DNA of 64,000 bases from the NCBI GenBank assembly GCA_027475525.1, contig JAMWFC010000054.1, forward strand, positions 186,001 through 250,000, written 5' to 3'. Source of the stretch: Macrolepiota albuminosa (lineage: Eukaryota; Basidiomycota; Agaricomycetes; Agaricales; Agaricaceae). The translations under genes and the position numbers were made by a program. Each line of letters starts with the position of its first letter. The stretch's first letter is position 1. Below are positions 54,990 to 64,000 of the stretch, piece by piece. The notes beneath the pieces were generated by a model. The model was not told the origin of the DNA and searched no databases. It saw only the letters and a list, made by a program, of their open reading frames with translations.

Positions 54990-57290
54990 TCAGGCCATTG
55001 GTAAGTCAGGGACAGGGGCAATGGGAGAGTCTCCAGGCTCCTGGAATGGATCGGCAGTTGCATCGTCCATGTCGTAGTCGAGGAGTTCATCCTCGGGTGC
55101 GGGCGCGTAGGAAGTGCCCAAAGACCCTGCTACTGGCAGGGAATTGTCATAGTCCCGGAGGGGGGACAGTGTGAGATTGGGGTCGATGGTCGACCCCGGG
55201 ACAGGTGGTTGGGGATCAGGCAGATCCCCGGTGTCGGATGGGTACTGGCGCGTCCAGATTTTGCGGGCATGAATGTCTTGCCTGATGAGGAGGTACATCC
55301 CCTTGGTGAGCACGTCGTCGTATGCATGACGACTGTCCTGCTGCTGGAGCATCAGGCGTTGGTGATTGCCAATGGTGGCCTCGCGCCACCCATCCCACTG
55401 AGCGATGGACTAGGGTGTACCGTAATGGTCGAGGCGTTGTAGCCTCTCGTCGTCGATAGCGGCCGCCTCGTTGTAGAGCCGGCTGTTGCTGAAGAATAAA
55501 TGGGCCAAGTAGGTGACCCCATAAGTATACACATGGTCAGCCCAGCTGACCAGAATTTGATTATGAAGAAGGATGTGTAACGTGTCCGAAGTGGTGAACA
55601 CGGAAGCTGACGCTTCTGGGATGTCCACAGCCCGAGCCTCGAAGTTAGGGTTGTCAGCGTGGAGGGGCACAAAGACTTGCCCTGTGGCCGCCTTGTACTC
55701 AGCCACGGCCTCCTTGTAGAGGCCTGGCCGTGCGAATACATAGGCCAGGTACTTGTGTACCGTGGACTTGGAGGCGCAGCTGGCGCTGAGGGTGCGTACA
55801 AGCACAAACCCAAAGAGGCTGCACCAATAAATGCGCATGGCATGGTCCATGGCCAGACCGGTCCATACGTTGGATGTCCATAGAGGAGGGCGTATGAGCC
55901 CAGGTAGTCCAAAGCAAATGGTTGCTTTGGATCAGGGGGGGTAAGGCCAACAAAGGCAATTTTCCCTCCCTCTTTGTGGCGATAGAGCCGCGTTGGCACA
56001 ATCATTTGTGGGATGTTCTCCCGCTCCTCTGGACTTGTGAAGGGTACCGCAATGGTCCTATACTCGACCTCGTCAAGTAAATGAGACATAGCTCTGTCTC
56101 GGGCAGTAGGGTGGCAGTTGAGCGCCACCCGCTTGAATTCGTTGAGCAAGAGGTAGCCCAACTGACGCTGACGAATCAGCGTAAACTGGTTGTTAACCAG
56201 TGCATGAAGTCTACGGACTTCTCGAGAACTGCGGGGAAACCTGCGAGGTGCCACTTGGTACACCTTACTGTTGTGGGGTGTCGCTGCGGCGTTGCCCTCT
56301 TTATCAGTCTTGAAGGACCTGGCTGCGCGGGCTTCTTGCCCGACAAAGATGGTATTGGTCACTGGCGACCAATAGAATTGGGGAGCTAACCCCGTGCCAA
56401 AGAACGGGCTTCTTGCCCGACAAAGATGGTATTGGTCACTGGCGACCAATAGAATTGGGGAGCTAACCCCGTGCCAAAGAATGAGTTCTGGCACTCAATA
56501 GTGTGATCACGATAGATCACAACACTGAGTGCATCAGGAATGCGCCCGGTTTGGTCCTCGAGGAGGGCAGCTCCTCGCTTGGCGCTATCCTGTGCCCAAC
56601 GTTCCATCTTGGCTCGTCGATTGATCAGCCGATGAACTGATGCTCTGTCCTGGACTGAGAGTTTCTGTGCTCTCGATGGCCACAGTGGCCTGCACAAGGG
56701 ATGCTTTGCGTCTCTCTAGATTGTCAATTGGGGCTGTGGTCAACAGGGAAATCGACTGGCCTCCCTTGGCTTGCGACTCATGCGAGTCGCTGTACTGGGG
56801 CATTGCACCCCAAGCCCCCATCCAAGCTGGGGGGTACGGCATCATTACGGGCACACCACCCATCCCAGGGTAGTGCACCGGGGCAGTAAACTGGGGCAAA
56901 AGATGTGCGCCCATAGCCCCTCTTGCCATAGTGGGAGCAAACTGCCCCCATCCTGGCGCTGCTTGGGGGCTGACTAGCCCCCCGTAGGCCTGTTGTTGGG
57001 ATTGGCCCTCTGTGTGATGTGGCGCATAAGCGCCCGATACTGGTTGTTGGGGCTGATAGCCGCCCACAGGTGCGTTCTGGGGCATGAAGTTGCCCTGCAT
57101 AGGTTGAAGTGGCGGATAGCCACTGATCACCGGCTGCTGCGGCAGGTAGCCCGCCGCTGGTGGTTGCTGCTGCTGTGGGAAGCCCACAGCTGGTTGCGAT
57201 TGTCTCCACTGGGGCGCATTTTGGGTCAGCGGGGGAGCCATCTGCCCCCCTCCTTCAGCTGATGGTAAGACCAACAGCGCAAACTCAAGG

Positions 57291-57321
<31 letters not shown>

Positions 57322-57349
57322 CAGACTGATCCACGGGCATGTTGTCCAT
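54990..57349 (-). CDS. Gypsy-1 ORF3 of unknown function, broken
   Basis: Sense ORF between the pol chromodomain (stop 57453) and the 3' LTR. It starts MDNMPVDQSEQQQQQQQQHH, followed by a Pro/Gln/Gly-rich part with repeated GYxPQQP/GGYQPQQP units (about 57230-56850). A basic helical region (RASVHRLINRRAKMERWA, SREVRRLHALVNNQF), then YFVFARPGLYKEA-like and TSDTLHILLHNQILVSWADH stretches, and an acidic tail DELLDYDMDDATADP come after. Breaks are a frameshift at about 56600, the 77-bp duplication at 56328, a frameshift near 55855 and a TAG at 55410. Corrected length would be around 750 residues. No signal peptide, no membrane segment and no enzyme motif were recognised, so it does not look like an envelope protein. 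Function unknown. Confidence 0.6.
56328..56481. repeat. Exact 77-bp tandem duplication (10 of 11)
   Basis: 56328-56404 equals 56405-56481, inside ORF3 (the FGTGLAPQFYWSPVTNTIF segment appears twice). Confidence 0.97.
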
Positions 57350-57452
57350 GGTTGAGGGAAAAAGGCGAAAAAGAAATTTCGCCTTTTAAGACGTGTTTCA
57401 GCCACAGCTGCTGACCAACTCAGCCAAGCCGCGATCGGCACTGCTGATCAAA

Positions 57453-59054
57453 TTAAGCGCCAGCACACTTACTTAATTGATGTGGGCGCTTAACGCCCTT
57501 CAACTCCAAATAACGGTCAAGTGCTGCCAACTTGGAGCAATGGGAGTGTGGCTCCCATGTTGTGTCCCCAAGGGACCAGCGTACTTCAAACTCGAGCGTG
57601 TTACGCTCAGTCCACCGGTGCCCAATGATGCACTCGACGAATCATTCGTCATCGTTTCGAGCCCCAAAATCATAGGGGCCCGGAGTTGCCCTGTTAGGGA
57701 ATAGCACATCGTCAGATGCGCTGTAAGGTTGCAACAGCGACACATGAAACTTAGGAACGATGTGTTGTTCCTGTAATGCCAGAGGCAGCTTCAACACATA
57801 GTTGGAGGTACTTGGCTCCGTGTCTAGGACACGGTATGGGCCTACCCATTTTGGGCAGAGTTTACTTGCCCGACCCTTTGGGAGTCTCAGGTTATGCATT
57901 GACAGATAAACCAACGCTCCTACTGCTATAGGCGGTTCTGCTCGCCTACGGTGATTGGTGTTTTTTGCCTGAAAGACTTGTGCCTCTATGATGGCATCAT
58001 GCGCCGCCGCAATGTTCTCCAGGGCCTGCCTGGCAAACTCGACAACTCCGTGGTGAGCCACCGTATCAGCACGAACCTCGTGCAGCATGGAGGGCAAGTA
58101 CCCTCCGTTGAGCTCAAAGGGTGCATACCCTGTGGTATCTGAGATACTCGCATTAATCACAAACTCAGTGAGTGGACACCAGTCCACCCAGTCCTGTTGG
58201 TCAGGGTGAACAACTGCCCTCAGAATCTGACCTATACTGCGGTTAGCCCACTCTGTTTGCCCATCCATTTGAGGATGGAAGGATGTTGACATGAGGAGTT
58301 GCGCTCCTAACAGTTTGTGGAGTTCCCTCCACCATTGAGACGTGAACTTCGAGTCACGGTCGCTCACAATGGTGCTAGGCAGCCCATGCAGCCTAACGAT
58401 CTCCCTCAGGTAGATCCATGACAGCTCCTTAGCCGTCAGCGTAGTTCGCACCGGTATGAGGTGCACCATGCTCGTCATGCGGCATATTACCACCCAGAGG
58501 TAATCGAACCCTCTGGACTCAGGAAAGGGACCTACAAAGTCCATTCCAATGGAGTCCCAAGGTTTCACCGGTACGGGTAGCTGGTGTAGCTTCCTGGGAG
58601 GGGATCCAGGGGGCAACTTTGCCCTCTGACATGCTGTGCATGAAGCGCAGAACTTAGTCACTTCTTGGGCCATACGTGGCCACCAATACCATCTCCGGAT
58701 GTAGCCCAACGTCCGGGAGGCACCAAAGTGCCCCACCAGTGCATGGGCCTGGTCCAAGACCCGCGTGATAATGGTTCGCGTACGGGGGACCCCTTGACGG
58801 TTCTCTGTCGTGATCAGTCTACCAGGCTCATGCCTGAACCGAGGATGGTCGTCAGGATTGGCGAGTATCTCGGCAAAGAGAGAATCATTGCCATAGTCCT
58901 GCACCACTTCCTTCTGGAAGTCGTTGTTGACCAGGCTAGGGGGCTGGGATGAAGGCAATTCGCCTTCGAGCATCTCCGCAAGCGTAACAGGTATATCGGG
59001 GCGCTCGTGCTCCCCAGTGGATGCTGGGTCCATGGCTTCATGCTCCTTGAGCAA
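57453..59054 (-). CDS. Gypsy-1 integrase with chromodomain
   Basis: From 59054: an acidic linker, then the zinc-binding H-x-H...C-x2-C region (HALVGHFGASRTLGYIRRW ... CASCTACQRAK), and the catalytic core with IGMDFVGPFPESRGFDYLWV (first Asp), LPSTIVSDRDSKFTS (second Asp) and MDGQTEWANR (Glu). The GPY/F-like KWVGPYRVLDTEPSTSNYVL and IVPKFHVSLLQPY come next. A TGA at 57642 (family Trp or aromatic in DDE-x-FVECI) separates a chromodomain that continues in frame to the TAA at 57453 (FVECIIGHRW, LEFEVRWSLGDTTWEPHSHC). Chromodomains target insertion to heterochromatin marks. All catalytic residues are present; the stop is the only lesion seen here. Confidence 0.92.
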
Positions 59055-59102
59055 CTGGGCGGCTATGTCCCGCTCTTCACGCTGCTTCCTGAGGCGAGTG
59101 CT

Positions 59103-59731
59103 TCACCTCCGTTCATCGTCACGCATAGCACGTACTTCCAGGACATGCTCCCTGAGCTCCTGGTATCGGTGGAGAGGTAAATCCTCTCCATCAGGGTCTA
59201 TGCAGCAGTCTGCCTGCACATACTCATGAGGCTCGTGAGCCTCCCCAACTACATCACTCTCAAAGTAGCGTGACAAGCAGTCTGCCACTTTGTTGAGTTC
59301 ACCTTTAACATAGGTGATGTCGAACTGATATCTCGACATGTAGTCTATCCACCATCGCTGACGCGGCGACAAGTTCACCTGAGTTTTGAAGAACTCAAGG
59401 GCCTTGTGGTCCGTTACAATGTGGATGGGATATCCCATCAACTTATCCTCCCATTTGAGGAGGGCCTTGAGTATGGCAAGAGTCTCCAGCTTGTGCACCG
59501 CATAGTTTTGCTGGGCCGTCGTGAACTTCTTTGACATGAACCCTGGAGTATGGCAAGAGTCTCCAGCTTGTGCACCGCATAGTTTTGCTGGGCCGTCGTG
59601 AACTTCTTTGACATGAACCCTGCTGGGCAGCACGTCTGCCAGCTGCTTCCCTGGCCATACATGGCTCCGACGCCTGTCTTGGACGCGTTGCAAATGAGCC
59701 ATATCGGCTCGTCCCGTCTAGGGTCGATTGG
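59103..59731 (-). pseudogene. Gypsy-1 RNase H
   Basis: Read from 59731: PIDPRRDEPIWLICNASKTG (first Asp/Asn region), then AVHKLETLAILKALLKWED (catalytic Glu), YPIHIVTDHKALEFFK (Asp) and FDITYVKGELNKVADCLSRY (last Asp). A TGA before PIDP (59732) and the 77-bp duplication at 59469 interrupt it. With one duplicate removed the domain would be continuous. Degrades the RNA strand during reverse transcription. Confidence 0.88.
59469..59622. repeat. Exact 77-bp tandem duplication (11 of 11)
   Basis: 59469-59545 equals 59546-59622, in RNase H coding sequence (FMSKKFTTAQQNYAVHKLE twice in different frames). Confidence 0.97.
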
Positions 59732-61402
59732 TCAAATCACTGGAGTCTTCGTACAGATCCGTTTGACCATCTCAAAGCACTGCTGGTGCAATGGCCTCCA
59801 ATTGAACGGTGACCCGTTCTGCGTCATGGCCATAAGTGGCCCAGTATAGGCTGTGACATCGGGCAAGAAGCTCGATATGTAGTTGACAAGACCAACAAAC
59901 CGTTGGATGTCATTGTAGTTTTGGGGCGTTTGCCACTCCTGAATGCGATCAAGCTTGTCCTGATCAGGGTGGATACCCCACTCATCTATGACATGCCCTA
60001 GGCAGTCTATACTCTGAGCGTAGAGCTCACATTTCTTCCACTTCAAGTACAACTTGTACTTGCGCAGTCGTTCAAATACGACTCTGAGGTGCTGCTCATG
60101 CTCCTCCATAGTATCCGAGTAGATGAATATGTCATCTAAGTAGACGTGCATAAAACGTCCTATTACGTCTCGGAAGATAGAGGTCATTAGCCTCTGGAAA
60201 GTTGCTGGAGCATTACAGTCTCCAATCTGCATTATATTGCTCGTGAACGTGCCCATGATCAATGCAAATACGGTCTTGGGTATGTCTTTGGTGCGAATGC
60301 ACACCTGCTTGTAAGTGTCAGTAAGGTCAATCTTCAAGTGATACTTTGCCTGAGCCATGTCTTCCCGGATCACCTCCTGATCTGGTAAAGGAGTTACATC
60401 CTTTATAGTATTGTCATTGCGCTGACACACATCAAGAGCTGTTCGAAGGGTTCCATCCTTCTTCAGGATGCACAATAATGGTGCAGCCTGAGCAGTGGTG
60501 CATGGTGACCACCATTGAGCATTCAAATAGCAATTAGTTTTGTCGTGTAGTTGCTCCTGGAGTGCGTGTGGGCAGCACGGCAAGTGGTACTTATATCGCT
60601 TGCTCTCATCTATGAGGTTGATCTCATGGTTCACCTCCCGCCATGGTAGGAGCTCCTCCTTGGTCCCGTTAACCATATCAGCAAATTCTTCTTGCCATTG
60701 CTGATGCAACCGAGGTATATCTTCCTCACAAAGGCTTGTCACCTTCTGCTTCCCCTTCATACGCACTGGGAGAAGTACTTCCACCATCTCTGAGGGTGAC
60801 CAAGGCGGCAGTGCATATTGCTCACGCATTGCAAGCACCCAAGTGACACTGTCATTGGGTATATGTAGTCTCAGCGGAGAACCCACTGCCGCCGCCTTAT
60901 AAGCCACAAGGCTTTTTCCCTCACGTACAAGTGAGTACGCTACGGACACCTCGTCTGAGGCTGGCTGGCGATACGCTGGTTTGACGGTCATCCATCTCTG
61001 GTGCGCATTTTGCGCACATGTGGCTGCCACCAGCTTGTTCCACTCTTGCAGCATTCGGGGGTCATATGCCCAGTCGTACTCCGGCAGGGGGGCTGGTCGC
61101 TCCCATAGGGACCGTGTGTCCCCCTCTCCTGAGGCTTCCGCCTCTTGGATGCTGTCTCTCAGGTCTTCCAACTTGAGTTGTGAGGATGTAGGTAGACATA
61201 CATCCACTGAGTCCTCCCGTTGTCTCGCCTTTTGGTGGCGCTTGTCTGGAGGCTTTGCGCCTTGAATATCAGGAGCGATTATTTGCTTGTCGCTCCTCTT
61301 GGAGGCTTGATACTCCTCCTCACTCATCATCACCACATTGTGGTCTGAGCTCAGTCCAGGCATAGCCTGCACTTCTTCATCCACATTCTCCACCGCCGGC
61401 AC
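59732..61402 (-). CDS. Gypsy-1 reverse transcriptase, minus copy
   Basis: 556 uninterrupted codons. An N-terminal linker with alternating charged stretches is followed by RT: PLLCILKKDGTLRTALDVCQRN (motif 2), LPDQEVIREDMAQAKYHLKIDLTDTYKQV (motif 3, Asp), TVFALIMGTFTSNIMQIGDCNAPATFQRLM and HVYLDDIFIYSDTMEEH, with the YLDD site at 60131-60142. The connection region GIHPDQDKLDRIQEWQTPQN follows. All polymerase Asp residues are intact. The codons continue in frame from the protease ORF through one TGA (61403-61405). Confidence 0.93.
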   Translation of the reverse strand: MPAVENVDEEVQAMPGLSSDHNVVMMSEEEYQASKRSDKQIIAPDIQGAKPPDKRHQKARQREDSVDVCLPTSSQLKLEDLRDSIQEAEASGEGDTRSLWERPAPLPEYDWAYDPRMLQEWNKLVAATCAQNAHQRWMTVKPAYRQPASDEVSVAYSLVREGKSLVAYKAAAVGSPLRLHIPNDSVTWVLAMREQYALPPWSPSEMVEVLLPVRMKGKQKVTSLCEEDIPRLHQQWQEEFADMVNGTKEELLPWREVNHEINLIDESKRYKYHLPCCPHALQEQLHDKTNCYLNAQWWSPCTTAQAAPLLCILKKDGTLRTALDVCQRNDNTIKDVTPLPDQEVIREDMAQAKYHLKIDLTDTYKQVCIRTKDIPKTVFALIMGTFTSNIMQIGDCNAPATFQRLMTSIFRDVIGRFMHVYLDDIFIYSDTMEEHEQHLRVVFERLRKYKLYLKWKKCELYAQSIDCLGHVIDEWGIHPDQDKLDRIQEWQTPQNYNDIQRFVGLVNYISSFLPDVTAYTGPLMAMTQNGSPFNWRPLHQQCFEMVKRICTKTPVI

Positions 61403-61417
61403 TTTGTGCCGACCAAG

Positions 61418-62254
61418 TCATGGAGACTCCTTGCATTTCTCCATAGTGTGATGATGTCGCAGACAATTATCAGTGTCGTCTGCTGTAGCTCGTTTGGCTG
61501 GGATCACTTTCCCATTCACTAGCACCTGACAATGGTCAAAGTCTAATATGACTTTGTTACGCCGCATGAATGGTGTTCCCAGTATCATATCATAGTGATC
61601 AAAGTTCGCTACATCCATGTATTCCCAGCTACGTGAGCCCGGCGTTTGGACAGTCACATTTGTCCCATACTGCACCATGGCTCGGCTCCCTACGGTGCCC
61701 AGCTGTAACGCCAATGGCGTATCCAACTCCTGCACGGATATTCCGTACACATGGGCGAACTGGGGCGTTATGCCCGATGTGGTACTCCCAGAGTCCCATA
61801 GGGTCCATGCCTTGTGGCCGTCTACGTCCACATATGAGACCAGGCACTCCTTGTCTGCTCGTTTCAATGTAGGGCGCTGCAAAGTGCCCTCTGCACGACG
61901 AAGAGTCACCTTCTTCATCCGAACCACGTTATTCCTTTCAGGATCATTTGTGGACGGCCAATCCATCATTGCCGCTAGGCACTCAGAGTCGCTGTCGCGA
62001 CTGTAGTACTCATTGTCGTAGATGTTGTCATATACGTCGACTGTGACGTACTCCTCCCCCTCCACGACCACACTCTCGGGCTTGGCGCCCAATGCCTCCT
62101 CTGGAGGCTCCTGGTCGTTTGTGAGGTGCTCTGCCTCAGACTTGGCAGAAACATCTCCATCACTCCCACTTGCGGCTGCAGTATGTGCAGCTCAAAGATG
62201 GGCGTGGAGTGTATATCCCTTCCTCGGGGCAGTTGGTAGCGTAGTGGCCTGGTT
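61418..62254 (-). CDS. Gypsy-1 aspartic protease
   Basis: The open part 62092-61418 contains ECLVSYVDVDGHKAWTLWDSGSTTSG with the catalytic Asp-Ser-Gly, then PLALQLGTVGSRAMVQYG and NFDHYDMILGTPFMRRNKVI, matching the family's second conserved Gly segment. Upstream (62254-62093) the Gag tail reads on with a frame change near 62170. The ORF ends with MEKCKESP-TGA, after which RT continues in the same frame; the same TGA occurs in the plus copy. It processes Gag-Pol. Confidence 0.88.
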
Positions 62255-62772
62255 TGTCAGGGGACTCCTCAGTCCTTTCTTCTTTCACTCTTTATTTCTT
62301 CACTCTCCTTTCATTCACTTCCTTATTTCTTCTATCATTCTCTCATTTTGCTGTTACTACTTTTTCAACACTATCTGTTAGTACTATTCTCAACCTTTGA
62401 GGTGCTCTGGTTCTTTAGCTATCACTCAGACAAGTGTGGGCCCTTCAGCACCGCTCCAGGCTGCTTAGATAAGCCGGAGTTTGCCTTTCTGACTTCTAAA
62501 GTCCGGAGTTTTCCTCCCTTGTTTGCACACTTGTTTGGTTAGTCAATTTTCAAGTTTTTAAGGTTTTGTTGTACTGTACAGTTGTTTCCCACGCTTCAGA
62601 GGCCCCAGAAGCGTCCAACCTGGCATAGGGAATCCCCAGACTTGTTCTCTTTGGATCTCCCTCTGCCAGGTGAGTAGCTACCTTGATATTGTCAGTATAT
62701 ATTCTAATACACTTTGGATCTCCCTCTGCCAGCTGTGTGACTGAGCCACAGCCTCTAGAGGTCGCCCTTACA
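62255..62772 (+). repeat. Solo LTR, family A, in Gypsy-1 Gag
   Basis: 518 bp with a perfect TSD TGGTT (62250-62254 and 62773-62777). It splits the Gag zinc knuckle of the minus Gypsy-1 copy, so it is the youngest event in this part of the window. Confidence 0.96.
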
Positions 62773-64000
62773 TGGTTGGCCACATGCGAAGCAAGTCCCG
62801 CCTGCCCTGGTGGGTTGGCCGGCTTGAAGTCCGGCCTTGGTTTAGGACGTTCTCCGTCCAGTGCCCGCTCTGGGCATGGGCGGCTCCGCCCTCGGGTTGC
62901 AGCAGGGGTTCTGCATACAACAAACCACGTGTTGCGGTCACGGTCCAAATCGGTCTTTTTGGCCAGGAAGGTCCCCACATGCTGACCCCGTGAGGGTGTC
63001 CCACCAGGCAGCAGTCGCCTGGGTCCCCCTTTGTGTCCACTCCGATGTTTGTAGTGGTTAGCAGTCTTCAGCAACTGCTCATACCTGATGGCATATGCCA
63101 CAAACTCTTCCACATCGTTGACTTCTGGGGACAATCTGTCCTCATGTATCAAATAGCGGTGCATGTCCGCTGGAATGCCATCCAGGAACGTTTCGAGCAT
63201 TGTATACCCGTCCGGGTATACTGCCATGTTCTGGGCATGGTCATTAAGGGTATTATAGAACCCTTGCACTCCCAACTTCTTGGTGTACTTGGCGGACTGA
63301 AAGTCCCGCCTTGCATCCTGGAGCATTGAGGGGTGTACAAATCGGTTGTACAGTCCTGTAAGGACTCCTTTGAACGTCCAGTCATATTGGACATGGTTGA
63401 CGTGCAGTACTGCCCGTTGAAACCATCCCATGGCCTCTCCGGCCAAGAACTCAGGAAGAACAAAGATTCGTTCTCGTTCCATATGGTTGCCTCCGTATAA
63501 GCACATGGCGAGATGGGTGCATACATCCATCGCCCAATCTTCCAGGTCGCTGAACTTGGACGCGCCTGTATAGGCGCGAATGTGCCTACTGTCTGCTTTA
63601 CGCAGCTTCACTCCGTCTGGTAACCATAAGGTTACACCCAGGGCATCATCGACTACTCGATGCAGGCAATTGTGCATGGCTTTACAATGCATTCAAATGG
63701 CCTCCTGCTGACCCGGGGATCTAGTCGCCAAATCAGCGGCATGGGGAAGTGACTTCCCTCGTCCACCCTGCGGAGGACGTCCCGAGCCTCCTCAACTGTG
63801 GGCATAATTGCCCTCGTCTTGAGGAGTCAACCTAGGGCCATCATCCCAGCCGTTACCAGAGACATCACGTCTTGTGGCGCTATCTTGATCGAGGAAGTCT
63901 CCTTGATCATGATCGTTGCGCCGCCCTGGAACTGGAGAAGCTTGATTCTCCTGACCCTGCATGACGAATTGACGACGCATCTTGTCAATGGGCTTAGTGC
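62773..64000 (-). CDS. Gypsy-1 Gag, minus copy, partial at window edge
   Basis: The main open part is 63692-62773. It includes VVDDALGVTLWLPDGVKLRK, SDLEDWAMDVCTHLAMCLYG, FVLPEFLAGEAMGWFQRAVL, a DARRDFQSAKYTKKLG helix and DVEEFVAYAIRYEQL, a standard retrotransposon Gag core. The C-terminal basic stretch ends at the LTR-A insertion before the CCHC knuckle. A second open part, 63980-63792, lies upstream with stops between them (63693-63791). The 5' end and the 5' LTR are outside the window. Unlike the plus copy it keeps the HRYLIHEDRLSPEV segment. Confidence 0.88.

Noticed and set aside
55352..56494. A single 380-residue protein ending in the STRRP-rich tail
   Set aside because: The second half is out of frame; the overlapping frame 55850-55410 followed by 55352-54990 gives ordinary protein composition, so the first ORF crosses a frameshift.
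56585..57349. Gln/Pro-rich region as a host annexin or ALG-2-like gene
   Set aside because: The GYxPQQP repeats look similar, but position between pol and the LTR on the same strand and the continuing downstream frame make it part of Gypsy-1.
60981..62542. Plus-strand ORFs opposite the Gypsy-1 protease and RT
   Set aside because: Antisense shadows of the conserved minus-strand pol, or LTR-A sequence.

Overview
The window looks like a transposon-dense stretch of a filamentous fungal nuclear genome, most likely a basidiomycete (Agaricomycete-like). This is inferred from the element mix (chromodomain Ty3/gypsy, Ty1/copia, a Tad-type LINE with RNase H and zinc-binding domains, a Tc1-like transposon, a Helitron) and from two short GT-AG introns (53 and 60 bp). 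No rRNA, complete tRNA, CRISPR array or bacterial-type operon was seen.

Layout. 1-4.9 kb: nested solo LTRs, a diverged minisatellite and a 5'-truncated LINE tail. 4.9-6.5 kb: a Tc1-like element with about 220-bp inverted ends. 6.5-11.2 kb: a badly eroded gypsy (Gypsy-2) with its 3' LTR. 11.2-15.6 kb: LTR fragments and the first copy of a 0.2-kb element with a tRNA-like core. 15.7-22.9 kb: a comparatively low-repeat, CpG-retaining island with a protease-like ORF, a MITE, a possible small coiled-coil gene, copia LTR relics and the best host gene of the window, a Ser/Thr-rich secreted protein with signal peptide, one intron and a GPI-like tail. 22.9-33.1 kb: a LINE whose 3' half (minus) and 5' half (plus) lie head to head. 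33-37.5 kb: decayed sequence, the second tRNA-like element and a solo LTR. 37.6-45.2 kb: an A/T-rich Helitron. 45.5-48.7 kb: nested LTRs and a second Gypsy-2 relic. 48.7-64 kb: two inverted copies of a younger, CpG-rich chromovirus (Gypsy-1) around a copia fragment; the minus copy carries an extra sense ORF between integrase and the 3' LTR.

Four things deserve attention. (1) Eleven tandem duplications of exactly 77 bp occur in unrelated sequences; they are almost certainly assembly joins in which a k=77 overlap was not removed, and they frameshift several otherwise good ORFs. (2) A 204-bp TG...CA element with a perfect 5-bp target duplication contains a tRNA-like core with Pol III-type boxes, reminiscent of Cassandra elements. 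(3) The two LINE halves share a 15-bp flank whose orientation implies a post-insertion inversion. (4) Gypsy-1 has a third ORF of roughly 2.3 kb of unknown function.

All calls were made by reading; no database search, alignment or read mapping was possible. Boundaries given with target-site duplications are exact; others are approximate.
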